This document shows positions 35,077 through 44,903 of a stretch of 49,804 nucleotides of DNA, piece by piece. Location of the stretch: the NCBI GenBank assembly GCA_023268715.1, contig JALRLV010000010.1, forward strand, positions 1-49,804. The letters are read 5' to 3'. The notes below the pieces were generated by a model that was not told the DNA's origin, made no database searches, and worked only from the letters and a program-made list of their open reading frames with translations. Position 1 is the stretch's first letter; every line of letters begins with the position of its first letter. This DNA comes from Candidatus Thalassarchaeaceae archaeon (GTDB taxonomy: Archaea > Thermoplasmatota > Poseidoniia > Poseidoniales > Thalassarchaeaceae). The translations under genes and the position numbers were made by a program.

Positions 35077-35694
35077 ATGGCATTGGACATTAAACCAACC
35101 AGGTCCGAGCTAATCAACCTCAAGCGACGCATCAAGCAGACCTCAAGTGGATACAATCTACTGAAGATGAAGCGGGATGGTTTATTCCACGAGTTCCGAA
35201 CCTTGTTGTCTGAGATGATTAGTGCACGAGAGGAACTCGTCGGTACATACCGAGAAGCTGTAGAAGCGATTAGTTTAGCTAGCGCAATCGAAGGTGGATT
35301 AGTTGTGAAGAGTGCAGCAATTGCAAACTCGGCTTCACCGGAAGTTGAAGTTAGCCGTCGAAACATCATGGGAGTCGTAGTTCCTCAAGTCGAAGGGCAG
35401 AATCTGACCTCCACAATCGAAGAGCGTGGAACCGGTCTAATCGGTGGTTCTCCGTACATAGATGAGGCCGCAGACTCCTATTCTTCGTTAATTGCCAAGA
35501 TAGTCAAAGCCGCAGAAATGGAGGCTACTCTGAAGCGTCTCCTAGAAGAGATTGAAGCAACCAAGCGCCGTGTCAACGCGCTTGAGTTCAAGGTCATTCC
35601 AGAGATGCAAGAAGCTCAGACTTTCATCCAACTAAGATTGGAAGAAATGGAGCGCGAAGAGACCTTCCGCCTCAAGCGATTCAAGAACAAGTAA
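35077..35694 (+). CDS. atpD: A/V-type ATP synthase subunit D
   Basis: Rotor shaft subunit (gamma-like), 205 residues, two long coiled-coil helices. Typical segments are IKPTRSELINLKRRIKQTSS and GYNLLKMKRDGL at the start, and RRVNALEFKVIPEMQEAQTF near the end. It is last in the operon; a perfect hairpin follows about 40 nt after the stop. Confidence 0.95.
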   Translation: MALDIKPTRSELINLKRRIKQTSSGYNLLKMKRDGLFHEFRTLLSEMISAREELVGTYREAVEAISLASAIEGGLVVKSAAIANSASPEVEVSRRNIMGVVVPQVEGQNLTSTIEERGTGLIGGSPYIDEAADSYSSLIAKIVKAAEMEATLKRLLEEIEATKRRVNALEFKVIPEMQEAQTFIQLRLEEMEREETFRLKRFKNK

Positions 35695-35736
35695 GTCAAC
35701 CTCGATTACGCGGTTTGATAGGTGGGTGCATGAGTT

Positions 35737-35759
35737 CGCAACCACCGAAGGTGGTTGCG
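35737..35759 (+). promoter_or_regulatory. 10-bp perfect hairpin between atpD and the S2P-like gene
   Basis: CGCAACCACC and GGTGGTTGCG are exact reverse complements around a GAA loop. The structure ends 4 nt before the ATG at 35764. It could end ATP synthase transcripts, block the start of the next gene, or act as an operator. There is no clear T-run after it. Confidence 0.55.
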
Positions 35760-35763
35760 TAGT

Positions 35764-38208
35764 ATGTCAGAAGCCGAGCCAATCATACTTGATCACTCGG
35801 CTTGGACTCAACAAGATTTGTTGGTCCACATCATCCATCGCTACTTCGATTTAGGCAATGAAGCAATGGCTGGGCAGGCTTGGGAAGTACGAGCTAAAAG
35901 TGGAAGGAGTGACTCCGAGGCGCTAATCCAACTCAACAAGGAACTTGAGCCATTAGGCTACCTTTCGATGCTAGACAGGGGTAATCCTCCAATTCTGAGT
36001 ATCGCTCATTATCCAGAAGGTCAGCAAGTCATTGCTAATTGGCAGTTATCTGTTGTTTGGCTGATGATGGCTGGCTTCCTTACCATGATTGGTAGTGCAT
36101 GGTTGATGCAGTTTGATTCAACCGCCACCGCCCTAGATTCTAACTTACTGCGAGAATCAATGTTTTACATGGCAATTCCAATGATATCCGTTTTGGGATT
36201 AGCCAGTGAAATTCGCAGGAGAATCGCCTTACATTATGGCGTCAAAATAGGCCATGTCGTGCCAATAGCATTCCCAATTTTGGCCGCTAGTTGGCCTTTT
36301 GGTTTGGCTGGTGTATTGAGTCAACATAGAGCCGATTTAATCCCAATTCCCAATCGAAGGGCACTTGCAATAATCGAATTAACAGTGCCTATTTTCCTAT
36401 TCATTGGTGGAAGTTTACTGACCATTATCGGCTTACATCTGACTCCACTTGAACCTCCTGAACTATCCTCATCTCCAATTGGTTTTGGAAATAATATTCT
36501 AATCTCAATCTTAACTTTAGATTGGATGGGTGAAGATTTGCTAATTAAACTACAGTGGATTCATCTCACTGGTCTTGCTGGAATAGGTTTGACTCTAATC
36601 GGTTGGACTCTGTTATTGCCGATTCCTGGATTCCCTGGTGACCGACTATTACATGCTCTAATCGGCCCAGCCGAGATGTCCGATTCAAATCGCCAAACAG
36701 GGATATTCATCCTAATGCTCGGTGCAATGGTGATGATTTTTGCAAACACCGAATATATGCCTTGGTTGTTGATTGCGGCTTTGGCGGCCATGCGTCGATT
36801 CAGTCCAGAAAATTCGCCGCCGCCTTTAGTCGTTGACGAATCAATTGTCCCTTCAAACAAGGAACGCAGTAGGTTCGCCACACTACTCGTATTCGTTCTC
36901 ATTATGGGATTCCCTGGATTGAACCCCTCCTTCACAATAGACCAATGGGATGAGGGCTTGGACACCTCAGGCTGGGTTGAAGAAATCGAACTTAATATTT
37001 CAGAATCCTACAATCTAACTCTAGAGTTAACTCCAGAAGGAATCAATCCGGTTTCCGGATGGATACAGATTAGACTGGAGGGGGAATACTCGCAATTATG
37101 GGATATCACCTCATCTCAGTTTAACGAAAATAAAATCTACAGATTTGATGGAGTAACCCAGAACTCTCCTGATGAATTACGTTTGACAATAATCCCGATG
37201 GATATTGCTCAAGACGATGCAACACTTCTTCCTGACGCTTCGATGTGGTTGAGAATTCTAGTTGATGTAGACGACCATACTGAAGAGCACCTAACTGTTC
37301 TTCGCCACCCTCAAATAACTTCTCCAATAGATCCTCTCTGGTTGCTGATTGAGGATACCGATACCCCAAGAATATGTATGAGTATTCAGAAGGTAGATGA
37401 TAGGCCTGCGTCTTTAATTCTGACAAATCCATTTTGGGAGTTTGAGAACGACACTAACCTCACTAAAGTAGGCCTTCACGATGTTTGTCTACGAGGTTAC
37501 GAAGGCGCATTACAATCATCACAATTCAAAGACGAGTTTAGGCGAGTCATGGGCCCGGCCTTGGCATTAGATTTCGAAGATGGTGAGAGGATAACTTGGT
37601 GGTTGCCAGTGAATGGAACAGAAGCCAAATTACAGATTTCTGACGAAGGATGGCAAATACCCTCTCTGTACTCAGCCAACACAGATTATACCATATCTTT
37701 CGGCCCTCAAGGGAGTGCATTTTGCCCTTCAACAGAAATAATGCCAGAGATGGAAATCGGAGCTAATTGGAATTGGACCTTTACCGACCGCTCTTCAATT
37801 AGAATTCCAGCCGGCCAATTGGGTTTTGGAACCCTATTCTTCGAATCTCATGGCTGGTTATCCTTCTGCAAGGAAGGAGTTATGCTACGTTCGTATATGA
37901 TTGTTGAAGGAGATGATGTGATTTTAGACGGAGGAGATATAGGGATGCACTTGGCATTTTCTGAGTACATAATCTCTAATCGAATGAACAAGACAATCCC
38001 GATTGCCGTAAGTTGGACTGGGGATTCACCGGAAGCCGATGTATGGAATGTCTCGATTCAGGATGAAATTGCTCCGAACTCAGATTCCATGATGATTCTA
38101 GAGGCTGCAGGCACAACCGCTCTCTATCGTGCTGTTTGGGTAACTGTGGATGATGGTGAAATTACAGTTAACTTAGCCGCTCGTTGTCCGGTTGATGGGT
38201 GTGAGTAG
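35764..38208 (+). CDS. site-2-protease-like membrane protein lacking catalytic motifs, with large C-terminal domain
   Basis: An 814-residue membrane protein. The N-terminal soluble domain and membrane core follow archaeal site-2 proteases. SEIRRRIALHYGVKIGHVVP (residues ~146-165) stands where S2Ps have HExxH..AA..YGVK. PIPNRRALAIIELTVP (~194) matches their PNRRAL.DIG.AGP segment. LLPIPGFPGDRLLHALIGP (~283-301) stands where they have LLP...LDGG. All the zinc-binding residues (both His, the Glu, and the Asp of LDGG) are missing, so proteolysis is unlikely. A PPPLVVDES turn and a last helix also match S2P ends. The ~430 residues after it are beta-rich and probably external. The ATG at 35764 is used. 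panE starts right after the stop. Confidence 0.65.
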   Translation: MSEAEPIILDHSAWTQQDLLVHIIHRYFDLGNEAMAGQAWEVRAKSGRSDSEALIQLNKELEPLGYLSMLDRGNPPILSIAHYPEGQQVIANWQLSVVWLMMAGFLTMIGSAWLMQFDSTATALDSNLLRESMFYMAIPMISVLGLASEIRRRIALHYGVKIGHVVPIAFPILAASWPFGLAGVLSQHRADLIPIPNRRALAIIELTVPIFLFIGGSLLTIIGLHLTPLEPPELSSSPIGFGNNILISILTLDWMGEDLLIKLQWIHLTGLAGIGLTLIGWTLLLPIPGFPGDRLLHALIGPAEMSDSNRQTGIFILMLGAMVMIFANTEYMPWLLIAALAAMRRFSPENSPPPLVVDESIVPSNKERSRFATLLVFVLIMGFPGLNPSFTIDQWDEGLDTSGWVEEIELNISESYNLTLELTPEGINPVSGWIQIRLEGEYSQLWDITSSQFNENKIYRFDGVTQNSPDELRLTIIPMDIAQDDATLLPDASMWLRILVDVDDHTEEHLTVLRHPQITSPIDPLWLLIEDTDTPRICMSIQKVDDRPASLILTNPFWEFENDTNLTKVGLHDVCLRGYEGALQSSQFKDEFRRVMGPALALDFEDGERITWWLPVNGTEAKLQISDEGWQIPSLYSANTDYTISFGPQGSAFCPSTEIMPEMEIGANWNWTFTDRSSIRIPAGQLGFGTLFFESHGWLSFCKEGVMLRSYMIVEGDDVILDGGDIGMHLAFSEYIISNRMNKTIPIAVSWTGDSPEADVWNVSIQDEIAPNSDSMMILEAAGTTALYRAVWVTVDDGEITVNLAARCPVDGCE

Positions 38209-39162
38209 ATGCGAATCGCAGTTCTCGGAGTCGGTTCTATCGGTGGAGTTGTTCTCGGCGCACTTTCCGATACCGATGCAGACCTTGTAGCGGTATCTCG
38301 TGGTCAAGCCGCGAGCAATCTCGAAATGATTGGTTTAATTCTTCACACGCCTGAAGGTTCCATTGAGATGATTCCACCAGACAGATTTACTGTTGTAGAT
38401 AGTCAAGAGGGCCCAATATCTGAACAGATCAGAGGCACTTGCGATATTGCAATAATATGTGGCAAGGCCTCCTCGACCTCAGTCCTGGCGCAAATCGCTG
38501 AAGAAGTGCTAACTCCCATCGGACTTGCAATCAGTATACAGAATGGACTTGGTCACACAGAGATGTTAGCTCATCGTTTGGGTAGGGATAGAATTCTTGG
38601 AGGCTCGATTACTCATGGTGCTTGGAAGGATGGGGAATCAGGGATTCATTGGGTTGGAAGGGGCGCCGTTAGAATGGGATACCTCGACGGTGGTGAAGCC
38701 TCAAACACAGCCCTTGGTTTGCTACAAGCATTTGAGGCTGCAAACCTCAATCCGATTTGGTCTGACGATGTCAAAAATATAGTTTGGAGAAAGTTGTTGT
38801 TGAATGTTGCAATCAATCCTGTTTGTGCCATTGCAGGGGTTAGAAATGGAGCCCTTCTCGAGGTACCCGAACTCTGGAATCAAGCCATGGCAGCTATGTT
38901 CGAAGCAGCAGCAGTGGCCAGAGCCTCCGGAGTAGATTTGGGCGATGTGGATTTGGAAGACCATCTACGAGAGGTGGTTGAGGCTACTTCCGAAAATCGC
39001 TGCTCAATGTTACAAGATGTGATGGCCGGACGCACCACAGAAATCGATTCGCTTTGTGGCGCCGTTGTAGAAAGCGGAGAATCTCTTGGAATCCCTACTC
39101 CAGCAAATCAATCTCTACATGCATTGGTCAAAGGTATCGAAAGGTCGGGCGAATTTTCCTAA
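38209..39162 (+). CDS. panE: 2-dehydropantoate 2-reductase family protein
   Basis: NADPH-dependent ketopantoate reductase family (PanE/ApbA), a step of pantothenate/CoA synthesis. The N-terminal Rossmann motif is MRIAVLGVGSIGGVVLGAL. IAISIQNGLGHTEMLAHRLG is the substrate/cofactor segment, and WRKLLLNVAINPVCAIAGV holds the catalytic Lys. The C-terminal helical part has ENRCSMLQDVMAGRTTEID. 317 residues. It starts at the base after the preceding stop. Its own stop abuts that of nadB on the other strand. Many family members have other 2-oxoacid substrates, so the symbol is provisional. Confidence 0.88.
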   Translation: MRIAVLGVGSIGGVVLGALSDTDADLVAVSRGQAASNLEMIGLILHTPEGSIEMIPPDRFTVVDSQEGPISEQIRGTCDIAIICGKASSTSVLAQIAEEVLTPIGLAISIQNGLGHTEMLAHRLGRDRILGGSITHGAWKDGESGIHWVGRGAVRMGYLDGGEASNTALGLLQAFEAANLNPIWSDDVKNIVWRKLLLNVAINPVCAIAGVRNGALLEVPELWNQAMAAMFEAAAVARASGVDLGDVDLEDHLREVVEATSENRCSMLQDVMAGRTTEIDSLCGAVVESGESLGIPTPANQSLHALVKGIERSGEFS

Positions 39163-40794
39163 TTACTCACAATCAATATTGTAGTGGAGTCCTGCGTTTT
39201 CTCTTCTAGAAATCGAGGCTTCGATAACCAGTTCAGCACAAATTATCAGATTTCGTAATTCTACCATAGCCTGAGTAGGTTTAGTCGCATGCCAGACAGG
39301 AACTACATCGGCTCGGATTTTTGCGATTCTATCTCTTGCTCTGTACAATCTAGAATCAGACTTAACCAAGCCAACATCATTTGTCATCATCGTTCTTAGC
39401 GACAATAAATCACTTTCGAGAGTTCCATGATCTGCTAATTCCTCAAGTTCTTCGCCTCTCCAGTAAACGATGTTTTCAACAATATCCGGAAGTAATCCAT
39501 CTTCTGCTCTGGAAATAATTTCAGTAGCCGCTCTCTCGGAGTATACTACCGCCTCTAGTAGGGAATTCGAAGCGAGGCGGTTTGCCCCATGAAGTCCGGT
39601 TCTAGCAACTTCTCCGACACAGTATAATCCAGGTAGAAGTTGACCTTCATGCATTGCTCTGCCTTTCTGGTCGACCTTAACGCCTCCAACAAGATAGTGA
39701 GCCGCAGGGCGTACAGGAATCGGATCAGCCCCTAAGTCGATTCCATATTCTGCCAACTTTTTTGCAATCGTTGGAAATTCGTCACGGATCTCCTGTAAAT
39801 CTAGGTGTTCTGTTACCAAAAGCACATGAGAATCTCCACTTCGTTTCAATTCGCTATCGGTGGCTCTGGCGACGACATCTCTAGTATCCAATGACCCCTT
39901 CTCTGAATATCGGCTCATGTAGGATATTTCAGCAGGGTTTCCTCCAACCTCCTTCCATTTTTGGTATTCGGAACGGGTCATCAAAATCGCCCCGTGTCCT
40001 CTCATTGCTTCCGTAATCAAAAATGGATTTTGTGAATCGACAGCTAATGCAGTTGGATGAAATTGAATGAATTCCATATCGCAAATATCTGCACCTAACC
40101 TATGCGCCATAGCCACTCCATCGCCCGTCGAAACCGATGGATTTGTAGTCGCGAGATGTAGCATACCTGCTCCTCCAGATGCTAATACGACGCATCGTGA
40201 TGCTAGTGTGTAGACCTTACCATCAGGGGCTAAACACCACAAACCTGCGACTCCTTTTTCCGGCTTTTCCAAATCCCTTCGAACAAGATCTAGAACCATC
40301 CAATCTTCTAGAATCCTTAGTCCTGATTCGTACTCATTCGCGGCGCCTTCGGTTAAGGCCCGCTCGATTTCAGCTCCGGTTCGATCGCGCGAATGCAGTA
40401 TTCTGCTCTCGGAGTGTCCGCCTTCTTTGGTCAAGTCATATATGCCATCTTTACTCAAATCGAATTGCACTCCATGTTCGACCAAATCACGAATCCGATC
40501 TGCGGCATCATACACAACCGATCGAACAACCCCCTCGTCACACAAACCTCCACCGGCAGCCAGAGTGTCCCGAACATGAGCCTCTAAAGCCGCTTCATTA
40601 TCAACATCAAGAACTCCGGCAATTCCCCCCTGAGCCCAGTTGGTAGAAGATGTCGAGAGACTTTTCTTTGTAACGATTGCAACGGAGAGCCCGGCTCGAA
40701 AACATCGCAAGCCAAGAAACAGCCCGGCGATACCCGAGCCGATAACCGCGACATCGACCGGGGGTAGGTCACGATTGGAAGTATCCCCTGCCAT
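39163..40794 (-). CDS. nadB: L-aspartate oxidase
   Basis: FAD enzyme that oxidises aspartate to iminoaspartate, the first step of de novo NAD synthesis. It shows VAVIGSGIAGLFLGLRC (FAD), SSTNWAQGGIAGV, ESRILHSRDRTG, DICDMEFIQFHPTAL, AHYLVGGVKVDQKGRA and GLHGANRLASNSLLEAVVYS. These are the aspartate-oxidase versions of the succinate dehydrogenase/fumarate reductase family motifs. About 543 residues. The ATG at 40794 has GAGG seven nt upstream; the ATG at 40800 would add two residues. nadA and nadC are not in the window. Confidence 0.92.
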   Translation of the reverse strand: MAGDTSNRDLPPVDVAVIGSGIAGLFLGLRCFRAGLSVAIVTKKSLSTSSTNWAQGGIAGVLDVDNEAALEAHVRDTLAAGGGLCDEGVVRSVVYDAADRIRDLVEHGVQFDLSKDGIYDLTKEGGHSESRILHSRDRTGAEIERALTEGAANEYESGLRILEDWMVLDLVRRDLEKPEKGVAGLWCLAPDGKVYTLASRCVVLASGGAGMLHLATTNPSVSTGDGVAMAHRLGADICDMEFIQFHPTALAVDSQNPFLITEAMRGHGAILMTRSEYQKWKEVGGNPAEISYMSRYSEKGSLDTRDVVARATDSELKRSGDSHVLLVTEHLDLQEIRDEFPTIAKKLAEYGIDLGADPIPVRPAAHYLVGGVKVDQKGRAMHEGQLLPGLYCVGEVARTGLHGANRLASNSLLEAVVYSERAATEIISRAEDGLLPDIVENIVYWRGEELEELADHGTLESDLLSLRTMMTNDVGLVKSDSRLYRARDRIAKIRADVVPVWHATKPTQAMVELRNLIICAELVIEASISRRENAGLHYNIDCE

Positions 40795-40973
40795 GTGCAT
40801 TCCTCATACTAACCTGCATTGAAGATAACCATCCTTCAGCCACTATTCGGTCATTCGAAATAGTGTCTACAAACACTCTCCAAATCGCTGTGATGCCTCA
40901 ACCTTCATAGCCTTGGAAGAGGGCAGGGCGAAAATGACGTTGGGCAAATTTCCTTCGTCAAATAGGTGATGGG

Positions 40974-43900
40974 ATGCACTTACTGAGAATAGAAGTGGAG
41001 AACTTCAAGTCTTTTGGCGGTGAAATGACCATCCCATTCGATGAGGGATTTACCGCAATAACCGGTCCAAACGGGTCCGGAAAGTCAAATTCCGGAGATG
41101 CCATTCAGTTCGTACTCGGTACTCGTTCGACAAAAGTAATGCGAGCAGACAATGTTGCCGACTTAATCTTCAATGGTGGAAAGCGTGGAAAACCTGCTCG
41201 CCACATGTCGGTAACACTCGTTTTTGCCAACAAACCCGAATTAGGAGGGCGACGAAGGCTTCGAATCGCTGAGGACGAAGTTGCATTCACAAGGGCTGTT
41301 CGCTTGAACAGAAAGAACCAACCGGTTTCATCCTACAGAATCGGTGAGAGAAGTGTTACTGCAACAGAGATGAGAAGAACTCTTGCCGAGGCTGGACTAC
41401 ATGGTGATGGGTACAATATTGTCCTGCAAGGAGATGTAACGAATCTCGCGACAATGACCGATTGGAAGAGAAGAGGAGTTCTGGAAGAGGTCGCAGGGGT
41501 AACTGCATATGATTCCGAAATTCGCTCAGCCAATAATCAACGTAAAGTGGTTGAAAACGATATCGAGACTATCGAATTATTTGAGTCGGACCAAAAGGCT
41601 CGCCTGAAGAAATTGGAAAAAGAGAGAGAACAGGCTCTCAAGTATCGCGATCTCAAAGAACAGTTAGACCAAGCTAGGATCATCTTGGCTCAGGCCAAGT
41701 ATCGTAATCGAGTCGATGAGATTCGTATGCTGAACGAAGATCACGAAAAGTATCAAGAAAAGAGCAACAAAGTTCGTGAAAGTGTCAGAACTAACGAATC
41801 TCGCCTTTTAGAATTGGAAGAAGAATTGGTCAACGTCTCTCGTGAACTCGAGGATATGGCAACTGGAGAATCCAAGGCGGTAATGGATGAGATTCGAGCC
41901 TTGGAGATTGAGGTCGAAACTAGCCGAGACAGAATTGGCGACCAAAACCGAGCCTCAGAAGATGCGGTCGGTGAAATCGAATTCTTCCAATCCGACTTAG
42001 AATCAGCCGAAGCCGCGATTACACAACTTGTACGGGATATTGAGGCTGCTAGACAATCCGTGATAGATGCCGACAATGCCCTTGAGGAGGCCGAAAGAAA
42101 CGAGGCCGAAGCACGCAAAGCAATAGAATCCGGAGACAAGCATTCTCGGGATTTGAATCGAGCTTTAGGATTAGCAAATGAAGAACTGTCCAAGGTACAT
42201 GACAAAATGGCTGAAGCCAGATTGGTATCTGATAGAGCCGAGCAAGCAGCAAGAATAGCCTCTGACAATTTAGCAGATTTGGAGGAACAATACGAGGTGG
42301 TGTCACTTGAGCGAGATGACCTCGAATTAACCGGCGAAGATCTGCAAGATGAAAAGCCGGTTGAGGACAGAGAATCATTGGCTGTTAAATTGACACAATT
42401 ACAGAAACAAGAAGTCGCACTTCGCGGTGATCGCGATAGTGCCGAGGAACAATTGAGAGGTGCCAATAGGGCACTTGACCGCGCTCGAGCCGCACAAGAG
42501 GCAAGAGCCTCTAAACCAGGTTCCGCGGTAACTTTGCGCGCATTATCCAAACTCAGAGAGAGCGGAGAAATCAAGGGAATACTCGGTTCACTCGGAGAAT
42601 TAACTTCGCCAAAGGACGATTCGCACGAGGAGGCGCTAGCATTTGCACTCGGCGGAGGTATGAATTCAATCGTTGTCAGCGACGATGAGGTTGCAGCAAG
42701 TTGCATAAAGTGGCTTGGTGCAAATGGCGGTGGTAGAGCAACATTCCTCCCGCTGAACAAAATCAGTGCATCTCGCGCTCAGGGTAGAGCTCTAATGGTC
42801 GCTAGAAACCCTGGGATTATTGGATTCGCTCATGACTTATTGGATTATGACGAAGAAATCGAAATCGCTGTACGCTTCGCCTGTAGAAACACACTGATTG
42901 TTCAGGCGATGGATGTGGCCCGTCGCAACATGGGTGGCGTTCGAATGGTCACTCTTGACGGCTCTATAGTGGAAGCGACTGGTGCGATGACAGGCGGTTC
43001 TTCCGCAAAGGGCTCACGTCCATCATTCGGTGGCGCAGGAGCTGCTGGCGCAGGTATGGAGAAACTTGAATCCGCAGTAAATAGAGCCAATCTCAGATAT
43101 TCAACAGTAGAGGCTGCTCTCAAAGAAATCCGGGACAATATGAACGATGTCCGGAACCAGATTCACGGACTTGATGATAGTGACCACTCGGTGAAGGTGA
43201 GAAATTGGAAAGCAGATGTTAAGATTGCTCAGAAGCAAGTAGATGATATCTCTAGGAAGGTTATCGATGCTCGCAATGAACATGACAGATTGGAGTCCGC
43301 TAGCCAACAAGCGATTGAGGCCGCTGCCGATGCAGAAAGAGAACATGGAGCCGCTCTGGAGGCTCGCCGATTAGCCGCGGAGGCATTACAGAATCACACT
43401 CCAGATCATCTTTCACAAATTCTTCGAAGCGCTCAGGACACACGGACTGAGGCTGAGCGTACCAAGTTGAGAGCCGAGTCGGATATCTTGACTGGTGGCG
43501 AGAAACTAAAGGTTCTAGAGGATAGAAAGAATGATCTCACTAGATCTGTTGAGAGACAAAACGAAATAATAACCGAAGCCAAAACCACGATCGAGAATCT
43601 TCAAACATCAATCGATAAGGCAGAGGAGAGTCTTAAAGAACTCAAATTACAAGCTTCACAATTTAATGAAGAGCATCAAATTCTCAGCGAGCGTAGGGAC
43701 GAGATAGTCGACGAACGTGCTAGTCTTCGTGCTCACATAGATCAGATGCAGACCCAGCGTGAAACAATCAAGTCGAGATTGGAAGGTCTCGTTGAGAGCA
43801 TAAGGAGCAAACAAGAGACCTTGGCCGAATTACAGTACGAATTGGCTGAAAGTCATATTGAGATTCCTGATTTAGATACTCAATTGCCAACTGTGGCCGA

Positions 43901-44903
43901 GGCGGAGAAGGGGGTGCAGGGCCTAGATCGCCGCCTCGGCCAACTCGGCGACGTGAATATGCTAGCGATAGAAGACTACGACATAACTGTCGAGAGAATC
44001 GCTGGACTCGTCGCAGATGGAAAGCTCTGCAAGGAACGACACGCCATGCTGGTCAGCCTTGCCGAACAACTCGAAGAAGAGAGGAAGACAAGACTTCTGG
44101 CTGTCTTCAATGAAGTCAACCGTAACTTCACTCGAGCCTACAGGCTGCTACAACCAGGTGGCGAGGGAGAATTGCAACTTGAGAATACCAAGAATCCGTT
44201 TGAGGGTGGGCTCAGAATGGCTTGTATCCCTCCAGGGAAGAGCAAGAGGACTCGTCGAAGTTTCCTCTCCGGCGGAGAGAAATCGATGGCGGCCCTTGCT
44301 TTCGTGTTTGCGATTCAGGATTACGAACCAAGCCCATTCTACTACTTTGACGAGGTCGACCAAAATCTTGATCCATTCAACGCTGAGCGGATTGCTACAC
44401 TGTGTAGGATACGCAGCACGCATGCTCAATTCATCATGGTGACTCTAAGGAAGGTCAGCCTAACACTTGCTGACCACCACATTGGAATAACTCATGCCGG
44501 AGATGGATGCAGCCGCCGAATTGCAGACTTCGACAGAGCTGCAGCAATAGAACTTGGAGAAGAATTTGAGGCGGAGCAAGAGGCGCTGAAGGAAGCACAA
44601 AGTGCCAAGGACGGCATGACAGATTTGCCAAGTGCCGAGACTATGCCAAAGGTGCCTGAACCAATGAATCGTCCGTTGAGTCTTGGAGGTCTTGCGGATA
44701 GGGCAGGCGTTGAAGTATCCGAGGATGCTGAAGACGAGGGCTTAGAATCTAACGAATCAACAATGGCTTCTCTAAAGGAAAGAACCGATGAGTGGAGCGA
44801 AGATATCGCAGAGAAGGAAGCGGCAATTCCAGCTCCCGAAGAGGACGAAGAAGAGATTGACAGCGAGGCGGTTGTCGAGCAGGAGTTGGAGAGAGAAGAA
44901 TGA
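40974..44903 (+). CDS. smc: SMC chromosome segregation ATPase
   Basis: Structural maintenance of chromosomes protein; it folds into a long coiled-coil arm and loops DNA with ScpA/ScpB. Walker A is GPNGSGKS (residues 31-38). Coiled coil runs to about 520, then the hinge (around 525-680, GILGSLGELTSP and AFALGGGMNSIVV). A second coiled coil follows, then the signature LSGGEKSMAALA (~1098) and Walker B FYYFDEVDQNLD (~1120). Beyond the ATPase head is an extra acidic tail of about 120 residues, unusual for SMC. GGTGATGGG precedes the ATG. scpA overlaps the stop. Confidence 0.96.
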   Translation: MHLLRIEVENFKSFGGEMTIPFDEGFTAITGPNGSGKSNSGDAIQFVLGTRSTKVMRADNVADLIFNGGKRGKPARHMSVTLVFANKPELGGRRRLRIAEDEVAFTRAVRLNRKNQPVSSYRIGERSVTATEMRRTLAEAGLHGDGYNIVLQGDVTNLATMTDWKRRGVLEEVAGVTAYDSEIRSANNQRKVVENDIETIELFESDQKARLKKLEKEREQALKYRDLKEQLDQARIILAQAKYRNRVDEIRMLNEDHEKYQEKSNKVRESVRTNESRLLELEEELVNVSRELEDMATGESKAVMDEIRALEIEVETSRDRIGDQNRASEDAVGEIEFFQSDLESAEAAITQLVRDIEAARQSVIDADNALEEAERNEAEARKAIESGDKHSRDLNRALGLANEELSKVHDKMAEARLVSDRAEQAARIASDNLADLEEQYEVVSLERDDLELTGEDLQDEKPVEDRESLAVKLTQLQKQEVALRGDRDSAEEQLRGANRALDRARAAQEARASKPGSAVTLRALSKLRESGEIKGILGSLGELTSPKDDSHEEALAFALGGGMNSIVVSDDEVAASCIKWLGANGGGRATFLPLNKISASRAQGRALMVARNPGIIGFAHDLLDYDEEIEIAVRFACRNTLIVQAMDVARRNMGGVRMVTLDGSIVEATGAMTGGSSAKGSRPSFGGAGAAGAGMEKLESAVNRANLRYSTVEAALKEIRDNMNDVRNQIHGLDDSDHSVKVRNWKADVKIAQKQVDDISRKVIDARNEHDRLESASQQAIEAAADAEREHGAALEARRLAAEALQNHTPDHLSQILRSAQDTRTEAERTKLRAESDILTGGEKLKVLEDRKNDLTRSVERQNEIITEAKTTIENLQTSIDKAEESLKELKLQASQFNEEHQILSERRDEIVDERASLRAHIDQMQTQRETIKSRLEGLVESIRSKQETLAELQYELAESHIEIPDLDTQLPTVAEAEKGVQGLDRRLGQLGDVNMLAIEDYDITVERIAGLVADGKLCKERHAMLVSLAEQLEEERKTRLLAVFNEVNRNFTRAYRLLQPGGEGELQLENTKNPFEGGLRMACIPPGKSKRTRRSFLSGGEKSMAALAFVFAIQDYEPSPFYYFDEVDQNLDPFNAERIATLCRIRSTHAQFIMVTLRKVSLTLADHHIGITHAGDGCSRRIADFDRAAAIELGEEFEAEQEALKEAQSAKDGMTDLPSAETMPKVPEPMNRPLSLGGLADRAGVEVSEDAEDEGLESNESTMASLKERTDEWSEDIAEKEAAIPAPEEDEEEIDSEAVVEQELEREE

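Noticed and set aside
40841-40865. CACTATT / AATAGTG inverted repeat between nadB and smc
   Set aside because: Only 7 bp with an 11-nt loop, expected occasionally by chance in this amount of sequence; kept as a weak note only.
41753-42760. 335-residue open frame on the minus strand inside smc
   Set aside because: It is antisense to the smc coiled coil; Ser/Arg-rich composition mirrors the Glu/Lys/Ala codons of the real gene and no motif or ribosome site supports it.
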